Numbered from the stretch's first letter, positions 15,654-23,729 are shown. The stretch is DNA of 34,777 nt from Variovorax paradoxus (GCF_018614955.1 NZ_JAGGNV010000082.1:1-34777), one strand, 5' to 3'. Notes: generated by a model not told the origin, from the sequence alone. Numbers and translations are program-made.

Positions 15654-16880
15654 CTACGCCGCCATCACCGCGCAGTCGCGGATCAAGTGATCGATTTCGC
15701 TTTCAGGAAGACTTAGCCACTGCGAAAGCACCCTTCTGGTGTCTTCGCCGACGCCATGGCCCGCGTGCCGGATATTTCCCGGCGTGTCGCTCAGCTTCGG
15801 CACTACGTTGGCCACGGTGACGTTAGCCTGGAGTTCGCTCGAAGGCACCGAGGCAAGCATCCCGCGAGCACGGAAATGCGGGTCCGCAAAAACGTCCGCG
15901 ATGGTGTAGATGCGGGTTGCCGGCACGCCGGCCTCCAGCAGCGCGGCCTCGACTTCCTCCAACGCATGGGATCCGACCCAGTTCTGAATCTGCCGGTCCA
16001 CCTCGGCGGCATCGAGGACACGGGCTTTGGCCGCCTGGTACATGCCCTCTGCTGCGAGCTCCGGTCGACCCATGGCATTGCACAGGCGCTTGAAGACCGA
16101 GTCGGCCATGGCGGTGATGTGGATCGGCCGACCCTCCTTCGAGGTGTAGAGATTGTTCGGCACCGAGCCGGGCAGCTCGGAGCCGGTGCGCTGCGCGACG
16201 ATGCCGAGCCGGTCGTAGGCCGGCACATGCGGTTCCATGAAGCTGAATGCGCACTCGTACAAGGCGGCGTCGACCACCTGGCCCCTCCCCGACCTCTTGC
16301 GCGCGTCGAGCGCGACCATGGCGCCGAAAGCCGCGTAGAGGCCCGTGACATAGTCGCCCAACGAGGTGTTCATGCGCGCCGGCGGGCGGTCGGGGTCCCC
16401 GGTCAGATTGCGCAGCCCGCTCACGGCCTCCCCGATGACGCCATAGCCTGGGCGGGCGCTGTAGGGGCCGGTCTGCCCGAAGCCGCTGATCCGGACCATC
16501 ACGATGCCCGGATTGACGGCGCGAAGGTCCTCGTAGCCAAGCCCCCACTTTTCCAAGGTGCCGGGTCTGAAGTTCTCGATCACCACATCGCACTTTTCCG
16601 CCAGGCGGCGAACGACGTCCTGGCCCTTTGCCGTGCGCAGGTCGACGGCAATCAGGGACTTGTTGCGAAAGATGCTGGCTGCATACAGTGACGCCGAGCC
16701 TTCGACACTGCCCATCGTGCGCACCGGGTCACCTTCTGGCGCCTCAATCTTGATGACCTCGGCTCCGAAGTCTGCGAAGAGCCGACCGCAAAATGGCCCA
16801 GCCACTGTCGACCCGAGCTCCATGACGCGATAGTTGCCGAGCGGGCCGTGATTGATCGTCTGTTCTGAAGGAACCATCAT
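15654..16880 (-). CDS. CaiB/BaiF-family (class III) CoA-transferase
   Basis: The 408-residue product is a class III CoA-transferase, which forms mixed anhydride and thioester intermediates on a catalytic Asp, placed here at about Asp176 (NTSLGDYVTGLYAAFG). Other landmarks are LFADFGAEVIKIEAPEGD near the N-terminus, NFRPGTLEKWGLGYEDL and SGFGQTGPYSARPGY. I place the start at 16880 because this ATG overlaps the TGA of the Bug receptor gene by one base; an upstream in-frame ATG at 16922 would lie deep inside that gene. Tight coupling suggests that the receptor brings in the acid that this enzyme activates, which the carboxylase then modifies. Confidence 0.92.
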   Translation of the reverse strand: MMVPSEQTINHGPLGNYRVMELGSTVAGPFCGRLFADFGAEVIKIEAPEGDPVRTMGSVEGSASLYAASIFRNKSLIAVDLRTAKGQDVVRRLAEKCDVVIENFRPGTLEKWGLGYEDLRAVNPGIVMVRISGFGQTGPYSARPGYGVIGEAVSGLRNLTGDPDRPPARMNTSLGDYVTGLYAAFGAMVALDARKRSGRGQVVDAALYECAFSFMEPHVPAYDRLGIVAQRTGSELPGSVPNNLYTSKEGRPIHITAMADSVFKRLCNAMGRPELAAEGMYQAAKARVLDAAEVDRQIQNWVGSHALEEVEAALLEAGVPATRIYTIADVFADPHFRARGMLASVPSSELQANVTVANVVPKLSDTPGNIRHAGHGVGEDTRRVLSQWLSLPESEIDHLIRDCAVMAA

Positions 16881-17863
16881 CACTCGCCCTTGATTCCAGC
16901 CTGCTGGGCCAGCTTTTTCCACTTGACCACCTCTTCATGTACCAGCTGGCCCATCTGTTCTGGTGTGCCGCCCGAAAGCTGAAGCCCGCCATTCGTTGTG
17001 AGGGTCGTTCGCACGCTGGGATCCTTGAGCACCTCGTTCAATGCCTTATTGAGCGTCTCTAAAACGTCTTTCGGCAGTTGAGCGGGACCCATGAGGCCGA
17101 AGAAGATCGACGCATCGAAATTCGGCAGACCCACCTCCGCGAAGGTAGGCACATCCGGGAGCACCGGCGATCGCGTCTTGCCAGTCACGGCGAGCGCTCG
17201 CACCCGCTGCGTTTTGACTGACTGCGAAGCAAGCAGGACGGTATCCATGAGCACCTGAACTTCGCCGGCCATCAATGCCGCCGCGGCCGGGGAATTGCCC
17301 CGATACGGCACGTGGGTCATCTTGATGCCGACGAGTTGGCTCAAGAGTTCGGCAGACAGGTGGGTCGAGCCGCCGTTGCCCGAGGAACCGTAGTTCAGCT
17401 GACCGGGCCGCTGCTTAGCGTAGTCGACGAACTCGCTGAAGGTGCGCGGCGGAATCGACTCACCCACGAGGAGTACGGTAGGCAGCGATCCTACGAGACC
17501 GATGGGCGTGAGGTCTTTTTCGACGTCGAATTTGAGGTTCGAGTAGATGGCAGGCCCGATCGCGAGCGCGCCGGACACTGTCATGAGCGTGTAGCCGTCC
17601 GGAACGGCGCGAGCGACAGCCGCAGTGGCGAGCGTCGACGCCGCGCCAGTGAGATTCTGGATGACGACTGGCTGACCGAGGCGTTCCGACATTTTCTGGC
17701 CGACGACCCTGGCCACAATGTCGGTGGCACTGCCGGCGGCAAAGCCGACAAACATGGATATCGGTTTGGAAGGATAAGCGCCCTGGGCCTGCGCAAGGCA
17801 GAAGGCGCATGCCGCTAGCAAGGCAGCAAGTACCTTGGCCGTCGAAGAAACTCTCGAATTCAT
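16880..17863 (-). CDS. Bug-family periplasmic solute-binding protein, divergent pocket motif
   Basis: The 327-residue protein has a classical signal peptide (about 27 residues, ending AQA), AYPSKPI at the mature N-terminus, and PDGYTLMTV, THVPYRGNSPAAAALMAGEV and LPDVPTFAEVGLP, all typical of Bug proteins. The first pocket loop reads VGFAAGSATDIVAR where most relatives have a PAGG or PPGG, and the second reads IQNLTGAAS rather than NKPGAGG. The ligand may therefore differ from those of the other four receptors in the window. AAGGGGA precedes the ATG. It follows the GntR gene by 31 bp and is translationally coupled to the CoA-transferase gene. Confidence 0.92.
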   Translation of the reverse strand: MNSRVSSTAKVLAALLAACAFCLAQAQGAYPSKPISMFVGFAAGSATDIVARVVGQKMSERLGQPVVIQNLTGAASTLATAAVARAVPDGYTLMTVSGALAIGPAIYSNLKFDVEKDLTPIGLVGSLPTVLLVGESIPPRTFSEFVDYAKQRPGQLNYGSSGNGGSTHLSAELLSQLVGIKMTHVPYRGNSPAAAALMAGEVQVLMDTVLLASQSVKTQRVRALAVTGKTRSPVLPDVPTFAEVGLPNFDASIFFGLMGPAQLPKDVLETLNKALNEVLKDPSVRTTLTTNGGLQLSGGTPEQMGQLVHEEVVKWKKLAQQAGIKGE

Positions 17864-17894
17864 CGTTGTCCCCTTCTAAAGAAAGCACGCAGGC

Positions 17895-18626
17895 TCAGAT
17901 GACGACTTTGTGGTACTGGCGGATGCACTCTGCCGCGTCGCGCAGATTCATCTTTCGCAGCCGTTCGGCCTCCGCGGCGTCGCCGCGCTGCATGGCCTGC
18001 AACACGGCGCGATGTTGCTCGAGCCCTCGCTCGGCTCGGCCAGAAAGCATGATCGAGCGGCGGATGATCATCTGGGTGCGCTCAAGAATGCTGTCGAGCA
18101 TGTCTTGCGTAACCTCGCTTTTTGCCGCGGCGAACACGCGAGCCCGGAACATCTCGTAGCCCGCTACGAATGCATCGAAGTTGCCAGCTCGCAAGTAACC
18201 GAGCATGGGGTCCCCGAAGAGCTCGCACAGGTCATCCCAGTGGCCCTTCGGGCTGCGCTCAGTGGCTAGCCGTACGCACAGCCCTTCGAGGGCTTCTCGC
18301 GCCTCGTAGATCGACATCACCTGTGCGAGATCCAGGCGCATCACGACGGCGCCCTTGTTGGGAATACGCTCGACCAGACCGCGCTCTGCAAGGCTAGACA
18401 GCGCCTCGCGAACGCGTGGCCTTGGTACTCCGAATTCGATCGAAAGATCCACCTCTTTCAACTTGCTGCCGGGCGGGAGGTCGTGGTTCGCGATTCGGCG
18501 GCGCAACTCCTGGGCAACGTCAACGCGCGCGATGGTCGGTCTGGTTGCTTTTTTAACGCTCGGCTCGACCAGCTTGATGCCTGATCTGGGCGCGCTCTTG
18601 GAACCCTGGTTGTGTGAACTGGACAC
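17895..18626 (-). CDS. GntR-family transcriptional regulator, FCD subfamily
   Basis: The 243-residue product starts at a GTG (18626) with GGAGG five bases upstream. After a basic N-terminal extension, a GntR winged helix-turn-helix spans about 36-100 (AQELRRRIANHDLPPGSKLKEVD is split over its first helix; VPRPRVREALSSLAERGLVE is the recognition region). A helical FCD effector domain fills the rest, including YEAREALEGLCVRLA and EQHRAVLQAMQRGDAAEAERL. FCD regulators usually sense carboxylic acids. Being first in the leftward six-gene unit, it probably controls the carboxylase operon and itself through the repeats at 18666-18701. Confidence 0.93.
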   Translation of the reverse strand: MSSSHNQGSKSAPRSGIKLVEPSVKKATRPTIARVDVAQELRRRIANHDLPPGSKLKEVDLSIEFGVPRPRVREALSSLAERGLVERIPNKGAVVMRLDLAQVMSIYEAREALEGLCVRLATERSPKGHWDDLCELFGDPMLGYLRAGNFDAFVAGYEMFRARVFAAAKSEVTQDMLDSILERTQMIIRRSIMLSGRAERGLEQHRAVLQAMQRGDAAEAERLRKMNLRDAAECIRQYHKVVI

Positions 18627-18665
18627 GTAGACCTCCGATGAGCGGTCATCTTATCCCCATGGAAC

Positions 18666-18701
18666 CATTTTTGAGATCATTTTTGTAATCATTTTTGTAA
18701 C
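18666..18701. repeat. Three contiguous 12-bp direct repeats upstream of the GntR gene
   Basis: CATTTTTGAGAT (18666-18677), CATTTTTGTAAT (18678-18689) and CATTTTTGTAAC (18690-18701) follow one another without gaps, 40 bp upstream of the GntR start. The 12-bp period approaches one DNA turn, so a regulator could load side by side on one face. A role as the GntR operator is inferred from location. Confidence 0.6.
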
Positions 18702-19220
18702 TCTAGGCCCTCCGAAGTGGAGGATCGGTTCGACGTGGCCCAAAGACGGCACCCCCGGCGCCGTATTCAGTCCCAAGCCGGAGGCCGGTGTCGCACTGCA
18801 CGAGCTGATCAACGCGCACAGCTCACACCTACGCTCGCGCCCGGATCTATCAGGAACAATTGCGCGCACTCCTGGACCGAAAGCAGGTCACGCGTCGCGC
18901 GCGAGTCGCTCGAGCACTGGTGTGTCTGCGTATGCGCTCAAGGTAAGCGCGATGAAGGAGGTCGCTCCACTTGTGCGCAGACATCTGCAGAACATCGGGG
19001 TTTGGGGCCCCAGACCCACAACGGATTCTGGAACCCATCAACAGCTTGTTTCATGCAGTGCGAGAGCCGCCGAATAGCGCTTGTTGTGCTGCGCTGGTCG
19101 CGTCCTTCCAGGTCAACGAATTCACCGTGCGCGACGTGCGCATGCGCAATCCATTTCGAGGCGTGTTGATCGTCACGGGTCATCAGATGGTGCGCGGGCG
19201 TAATACGTAGGCCCTTTTCT
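18702..19220. other. Stretch without a recognisable gene
   Basis: Short open frames exist on both strands (for example 18971-19210 plus and 18938-19183 minus) but none has a ribosome binding site, a family motif or protein-like features that I can defend. It separates two leftward genes, so promoter elements of the GntR gene should lie at its left end. Nothing else is seen. Confidence 0.5.
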
Positions 19221-20306
19221 TCAATGCCGCAACAAGATGACCGCCAGCACGAAGCCGGCGATCCAAATTGTCTCGATCAAGATGAGCGCGAGCGGGCGCC
19301 AGCCGGCGCGTGCGAGTTGTGCGAAGCTCGTCTTCATACCGAGCGCCGCGATTGCGGCGACCAGGCATGCGCGCGACAAGTCATTGAGGCCAGCCTGCAA
19401 CGGTGCTGACAGTGCGCCGAGAGAATTCAGTAGCACCATGCCGACAAAGAGCCAGAGGAACCAGGGCACCAGCGCCTGCTTGATTGGAGTCCTTCCAGGC
19501 GTCATTCCTACGAGGGCACGTTCGCGTGACTTCTTGAACGCCGCGGCGACGACTATGACAACAATGGTCAGCATCGAGACGCGGAAGAGTTTCACGATCG
19601 TCGCGATGTCACCCGTCTCGTGGTTCAGCATGTAGCCTGCCCCCACGACTTGGGCCACGTCGTGAATGGTCCCGCCGAGAAAGAGACCAGCAAGTTCCGG
19701 GGGCAGGTGCAACAGCCGCGCGATCAGCGGGTACAGGATCATCGCGAAAGTGGACATGACGGTAACCGTCACGACAACCATCAGGGTAAAGCGATCGCCG
19801 TCCTTCTCGCGAGGCAGAACCGCAGAGATCGCAAGGGCTGCGGAGGCACCGCAGATGGCCACTGCACCACCCGATAGGATTCGTTGAGCTCGCGTCATGC
19901 CGAGGCACTGTCCGACCGCGAGGCCGCAAAGCATGGTTGTGGTCAAGGCGGCGATGATGGTCAATGCCGTTTCCCAGCCGAGTCCCGCGATCTGCGCGGC
20001 CGTGATGCGAGCACCGAGCAGGCCCACACCCAGGCGCAGGACGGCGCGGCTGCAGAACTCAATGCCCGGCTTGGTTCTGGCTTCATGGCTGAGGTAGTGG
20101 AAGGCAACGCCCAACAAAAGGGCATACAGCAGCTGCGGTCCACCGTGCAGTGATGAAACGAAGGTGGCGGCGAGGGCGATGACGCAGGCGAGCGCTGTGC
20201 CTGGCATGCGCATGGAGGCTTGCTGCCACGTAATGCTGAGGCGCGCGGAGAGCCTGCCTGATCGGGTGCTTGCGCTCATACGGCTTTCCAATGTGCCTTG
20301 AGCCAT
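19221..20306 (-). CDS. YeiH-family (UPF0324, COG2855) membrane protein, putative sulfur-oxyanion exporter
   Basis: The 361-residue protein is strongly hydrophobic with about ten predicted membrane segments. Family landmarks are LYALLLGVAFHYLS, VLRLGVGLLGARIT, SGGAVAICGASAALAISAVL (here split) and FLGGTIHDVAQVVGAGYML, then MKTSFAQLARAGWRPL near the end. COG2855 includes SuyZ, proposed to export sulphate or sulphite in sulfonate-degrading bacteria, but most members are uncharacterised. It is a single-gene unit; a clear ribosome binding site before 20306 is missing, and a second ATG nine codons in is possible. Its position between the carboxylase operon and the thiol dioxygenase operon would fit release of sulphur oxyanions. 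Confidence 0.88.
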   Translation of the reverse strand: MAQGTLESRMSASTRSGRLSARLSITWQQASMRMPGTALACVIALAATFVSSLHGGPQLLYALLLGVAFHYLSHEARTKPGIEFCSRAVLRLGVGLLGARITAAQIAGLGWETALTIIAALTTTMLCGLAVGQCLGMTRAQRILSGGAVAICGASAALAISAVLPREKDGDRFTLMVVVTVTVMSTFAMILYPLIARLLHLPPELAGLFLGGTIHDVAQVVGAGYMLNHETGDIATIVKLFRVSMLTIVVIVVAAAFKKSRERALVGMTPGRTPIKQALVPWFLWLFVGMVLLNSLGALSAPLQAGLNDLSRACLVAAIAALGMKTSFAQLARAGWRPLALILIETIWIAGFVLAVILLRH

Positions 20307-20754
20307 ATTGTCCGCTCGCTATCAAGAAGGCGCCAAACAAGATTGAACACAGGAAAGACGTTTTTTGGAGCGTTCGGTGGGGCACGCCTGCGGGGAATTG
20401 GGGCCCCCGCTTCTGCGGATGTTAGAAAAACTCCAGAGGAAAAGTGCGGTGAATACCGGTCACAACATTCAAGAATCCAATCAGCAGATGGCGCTACCGC
20501 TTCGTCTCAACCTGCGACTTCTGGAGTCTTCGTGGTCACAGCGCGCCGCGGCTGAGCGCATTGCGCGGTCGTAACCGGCAGCGAGCACATCGCTGGCCGA
20601 TCTCGCAGCCGCACTCGGCGTTGAATAGGTGTTGTCCGTTCCCCAGGCAATTCAAGTCCAAATTGCTCGAACCGCGAACGCATCGCATGCCAGATGTGCG
20701 ACCACCCGGATCTGAAGCAGGACCTCGCCCAATTGCGGGGGTTACCGCTCAGTT
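20307..20754. other. Stretch without a recognisable gene
   Basis: A 69-codon frame (20365-20574, plus strand) ends in a helical, Arg-rich segment (RLNLRLLESSWSQRAAAERI), but I recognise no family and see no start signal. The region lies between two leftward genes and may hold the promoter of the YeiH-type gene. Nothing else is supported. Confidence 0.45.
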
Positions 20755-21105
20755 TCAGGCGGCTGTCTTGAGTTCGCCAAACGCTTCCATGGCACGCAAC
20801 GAGTACACATAGGCGGCGCCGGCGTTGAGTGCGATCGCCACGCCCAAGGCCGCGCTCATTTCAGCTTCGGTCGCCCCAGCCTTGGCTGCGGCTGCAGCAT
20901 GCGAAGAGATGCAGCCGTCGCAGCGCGTCGTCACTGCCACCGCCATGGCGATCAGCTCGCGGGTCTTCGCGTCCAGCGCCTCGTTGGCGCCTTGAGCAAG
21001 GGTAAGGCCTCTATAGGCCTCGAGCATTTTTGGATTGGTGTTGCCCAGGCCCTTGTAAGAGCGCTTGAGGGTGTCCAGCAAATCGGTCCATTTCATGAAT
21101 GCCAC
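20755..21105 (-). CDS. Carboxymuconolactone decarboxylase/AhpD-like protein
   Basis: The 116-residue protein from a GTG at 21105 is preceded by AAGGA at a seven-base distance; an ATG three codons later (21096) is the alternative start. It is all-helical with the AhpD active-site motif CDGCISSHAAAAAKAG around residues 65-80, in which the CxxC pair and the following His form the redox centre. Family members act as alkylhydroperoxidase reductants or as small decarboxylases; the CxxC points to thiol redox chemistry. It is the last gene of the leftward operon with the CoA-transferase, thiol dioxygenase and crotonase, 35 bp after the crotonase stop. Protection against peroxide or handling of a thiol substrate would both fit. 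Confidence 0.88.
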   Translation of the reverse strand: MAFMKWTDLLDTLKRSYKGLGNTNPKMLEAYRGLTLAQGANEALDAKTRELIAMAVAVTTRCDGCISSHAAAAAKAGATEAEMSAALGVAIALNAGAAYVYSLRAMEAFGELKTAA

Positions 21106-21140
21106 GGTTGAATCCTTAGTCGTCGGTAGTAAATGCGTCT

Positions 21141-21908
21141 TCACGCGGGTTGGATTTGGGCCGCTTTCCTGCGTGCCGCCGCGTTCCGCTCAAGGTAGTC
21201 GGCAATGCGGTCTCGCAACCCAGGCCGCGCGGCCGAGCGCACCAGCAAGTCGAGATCGCTGGCGTCGTTAGCGTCTGCCCTCGCATCTGTTGCGCGGCGC
21301 AGCGCGACGGCGAGAATGGGGTCCGGATTTGCACGTGCAGCGACGATCTCGTCGACAGTGCCAGGGCCCTCGACCACAGCGGTGATAAGTCCGCGACGGC
21401 AAGCCTCTTCAGCGCCGATCGTTCGTCCGGTCTCGACCCATTCCAGAGCGGCATCCACCCCCACGCGGGTGGCAAGTCGGCGAGTGCCAAGCACCAGGCC
21501 GAAGCCGCGCGCTCCAGGAAAGGCAAATGATGTGTCGCTCGTTGCCAGGCGAACGGAACAGGCAGCAAAAATGTCGGCGCCAGCGCCCATGGCCCTGCCG
21601 TGCGCGACGGCGACGACCGGAAAGGGTGCACGGGCAATGGACTGAAGCAACAGCTCGATTCGCACGAAGCGCGCAAGCAAGGTGTCGTCCGTTTCCTGCG
21701 CGAGATCCGAGAGATCAAAGCCGGTGCAAAAGTGCCGGCCCTGGCCTTGGATGACGACAGCTTGAGCACGCTCTCGCACAGCTTCGTCAATGGCCTCGTG
21801 AAATTTCCGGACCAGTTCGGGCGAACAGGCATTTCCGGCCTGCGGCCGGTTCAGCGTGACGCGCCAGAGTCGCTGCGCGCGCTCGATCAGGACGAGGTCA
21901 GTGCTCAT
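21141..21908 (-). CDS. Enoyl-CoA hydratase/isomerase-family protein lacking one catalytic Glu
   Basis: The 255-residue protein has the crotonase fold: GQGRHFCTGFDLSDL (about 55-68) and AHGRAMGAGADIFAACSVRL (about 103-122) provide the oxyanion hole. At the place where hydratases have PE(A/V), the sequence reads FAFPGARGFGLVLG, so the first catalytic Glu is replaced by Gly, while the later Glu region (DAALEWVETG) is kept. It may therefore be an isomerase, a thioesterase-like or another crotonase-type enzyme rather than a hydratase. Its ATG overlaps the dioxygenase stop as ATGA, so it is translationally coupled to the thiol dioxygenase gene. Confidence 0.9.
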   Translation of the reverse strand: MSTDLVLIERAQRLWRVTLNRPQAGNACSPELVRKFHEAIDEAVRERAQAVVIQGQGRHFCTGFDLSDLAQETDDTLLARFVRIELLLQSIARAPFPVVAVAHGRAMGAGADIFAACSVRLATSDTSFAFPGARGFGLVLGTRRLATRVGVDAALEWVETGRTIGAEEACRRGLITAVVEGPGTVDEIVAARANPDPILAVALRRATDARADANDASDLDLLVRSAARPGLRDRIADYLERNAAARRKAAQIQPA

Positions 21909-22468
21909 GCCCCCACCCTTCGGACGTTAGCGTAGCCGGAGACGAACTCCTTTGCGGCGCCGGTCGCCGGGTCGAAGACACGGCGCCGTTGGTTGCCGAT
22001 GTCGGTGCCGTAGGCATGGATACTGATAGAAACCTGGTCATCATGGGCATTGCTGACGCGATGAATGTCGCCCACGCGCGGTGACACGACCACAACCTGC
22101 CCCGCATGCAGATGCTGCTGCGGACCGTCTGGCTCGATGCCCTTATCGGTACGTAGATAAGCTTGGGCCACCTCGGCGCCCCGCAACATCCCGATCACGC
22201 CCCATACAGTGTGGTCGTGGATAGGGGTCTGCTGGCCCGGGCCCCAAACGAAGCTCACCACTGAGAAGCGCTGCTGTGGGTCGCAATGAAGCAGGTACTG
22301 TTGGTAAAACTGAGGATGAGGGACTGCCATTTCCGGAGCAAGCCAGTCGTCAGCGGCGACGAGCTCGCCCATGGCCCGGCTGACGTGCTCCAGGATGTGT
22401 TCTTCGTCCTTCGGCCCTGCCAGAGCGGATTCAACTTCGCGCACGAATTGCTGCAACTTATTGCTCAC
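21905..22468 (-). CDS. Thiol dioxygenase, 3-mercaptopropionate dioxygenase type (cysteine dioxygenase family)
   Basis: The 187-residue cupin has the family iron ligands His84 and His86 (TPIHDHTVWG) and His136 (GDIHRVSN), and the Ser-His-Tyr triad Ser149, His151, Tyr153 (SISIHAYG). YQQYLLHCD (about 55-63) supplies Gln where mammalian cysteine dioxygenase has an Arg; this Gln is the mark of bacterial 3-mercaptopropionate dioxygenases, which turn the thiol into 3-sulfinopropionate with O2. The start is a GTG overlapping the CoA-transferase stop (GTGA). CoA-transfer to a sulfinate is a known next step in Variovorax and Advenella, which makes the gene pair meaningful. The natural substrate here is unproven. 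Confidence 0.92.
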   Translation of the reverse strand: MSNKLQQFVREVESALAGPKDEEHILEHVSRAMGELVAADDWLAPEMAVPHPQFYQQYLLHCDPQQRFSVVSFVWGPGQQTPIHDHTVWGVIGMLRGAEVAQAYLRTDKGIEPDGPQQHLHAGQVVVVSPRVGDIHRVSNAHDDQVSISIHAYGTDIGNQRRRVFDPATGAAKEFVSGYANVRRVGA

Positions 22469-23697
22469 ACCGCCACTCGCTTTCCGTAGAGCGCGCAGAA
22501 CTCCTCGGTGTGCTCACCAAGCCCGGGCGGGCGCGTCCGGATGCCGGCCGTTCGCCCATCCAGTCGCAGAGGGGATCCGAACGTGCGCGTTGCCACTCCG
22601 TTAGGCAATTCGAGTTCCTGCACCCAGCCCATCTCCTCGACCTGCGGATCGCCCAGCGCCGCCGCGTAGTCGTTAATCGCCGAATGCGGAACGCCGACTT
22701 CGCGGAAAACCTGCAGCCAGTGCGAGACGCCGGCCTTGCGGAACACCGGTTCCAGGAGCAGCTTGAGGTCGGCCTGATTAGTTGCGCGGTCCAGCGTGGT
22801 CTTGAAGCGCGGATCGTCCGCCAGCTGCGGCATACCGACCACGCCTAGAACCTTCAGCCACAGCTGGTGATTGCCGGCAGCGATAGCGAAATAGCCGTCT
22901 GCCGCTTCAAAGGCGCGGTAGGGGGCGTTGCGTGGGTGGGCCGAGCCCCAACGCCCGGGACTGCGGCCCGTGCCAAAGTATTCGCTGGTCTGCAGGGCGG
23001 CGATTGCAAGCGTGCAGCCGAACATCGGCACGTCGATATGAACGCCCGCAGCGCCTCCCCGTACCGCGGAAAGGGCTGCCGCAACGGCATATGCACCATA
23101 CAGTCCAGAAGCGAAATCGGAGACTGGTACTCCGCATTTCACTGGCGCCCCGCCTTCCTCGCCGGTCACGCTCATCACGCCGGCAGCCGCCTGAATAGTC
23201 AGGTCGAACCCACCTTCGGTGGAGCGCGGCCCGCTCTGACCAAACGCCGAGATGGAGCAGTAGACCAAGTCAGGATGGAGTTCGCGCATCTGCTGGTAAC
23301 CGAGGCCCAGGCGATTCATGACACCGGGGCGATTGTTCTCCACCAGGACGTCGCAATCGAGAATGATGCGGCGAGCGATCTCCGCGCTGTCCGGATCTTT
23401 CAGGTCGAGAACCACGGATTTCTTGTTGCGATTGAGCGAAGCGAAGTTTTCGCTGTAACCGTCGGCAATTGGCGGCCACTGGCGCAGGCCGTCACCATCG
23501 GGCGGTTCGATTTTCACGACCTCTGCGCCCATGTCCGCCAGCAGCATGGTGCAGTAGGGACCTGCTGCGGTGGAGCAGAACTCCGCCACGCGGATGCCGG
23601 CCAGCGGCTGATGCGAACTGGCGGCCGATGCGTTCTGCGTGGGCGTCACTTGCTTTCTGTTCTGTGGGTTCATGGCGCCAACGATAGGTGGTTCCAT
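22465..23697 (-). CDS. CaiB/BaiF-family (class III) CoA-transferase
   Basis: The product has up to 410 residues with the class III features: PLAGIRVAEFCSTAAGPYC, MLLADMGAEVVKIEPPDGDG, NNRPGVMNRLGLGYQQM and, with the proposed catalytic Asp194, PVSDFASGLYGAYA. The start is uncertain. The ATG at 23697 leaves only about ten bases after a possible -10 box (TATAGA, 23719-23714), so the ATG at 23673 (eight codons later) is equally likely; neither has a good ribosome binding site. The gene heads the leftward operon with the thiol dioxygenase, divergent from iclR. In 3-mercaptopropionate degradation a succinyl-CoA:3-sulfinopropionate CoA-transferase is of this family, but this protein's substrate is not shown. 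Confidence 0.9.
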   Translation of the reverse strand: MEPPIVGAMNPQNRKQVTPTQNASAASSHQPLAGIRVAEFCSTAAGPYCTMLLADMGAEVVKIEPPDGDGLRQWPPIADGYSENFASLNRNKKSVVLDLKDPDSAEIARRIILDCDVLVENNRPGVMNRLGLGYQQMRELHPDLVYCSISAFGQSGPRSTEGGFDLTIQAAAGVMSVTGEEGGAPVKCGVPVSDFASGLYGAYAVAAALSAVRGGAAGVHIDVPMFGCTLAIAALQTSEYFGTGRSPGRWGSAHPRNAPYRAFEAADGYFAIAAGNHQLWLKVLGVVGMPQLADDPRFKTTLDRATNQADLKLLLEPVFRKAGVSHWLQVFREVGVPHSAINDYAAALGDPQVEEMGWVQELELPNGVATRTFGSPLRLDGRTAGIRTRPPGLGEHTEEFCALYGKRVAV

Positions 23698-23710
23698 CTA
23701 CCGAAGCAAC

Positions 23711-23729
23711 TGTTCTATACTTGGGAACA
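23711..23729. promoter_or_regulatory. 19-bp palindrome over divergent promoters of iclR and the CoA-transferase operon
   Basis: TGTTCTATACTTGGGAACA has TGTTC/GAACA arms with a 9-bp spacer. It contains TATACT (23716-23721) in the iclR direction, ideally placed for a transcript starting at or next to the ATG (23729), and TATAGA on the other strand for the CoA-transferase operon. A regulator bound here would cover both -10 boxes. The promoters are inferred by eye; the -35 boxes are weak. Confidence 0.5.

Noticed and set aside
23639..23728. An N-terminal extension of the IclR protein from an ATG at 23639
   Set aside because: It would be antisense to the CoA-transferase start and run through the operator; the family N-terminus starts at 23729.
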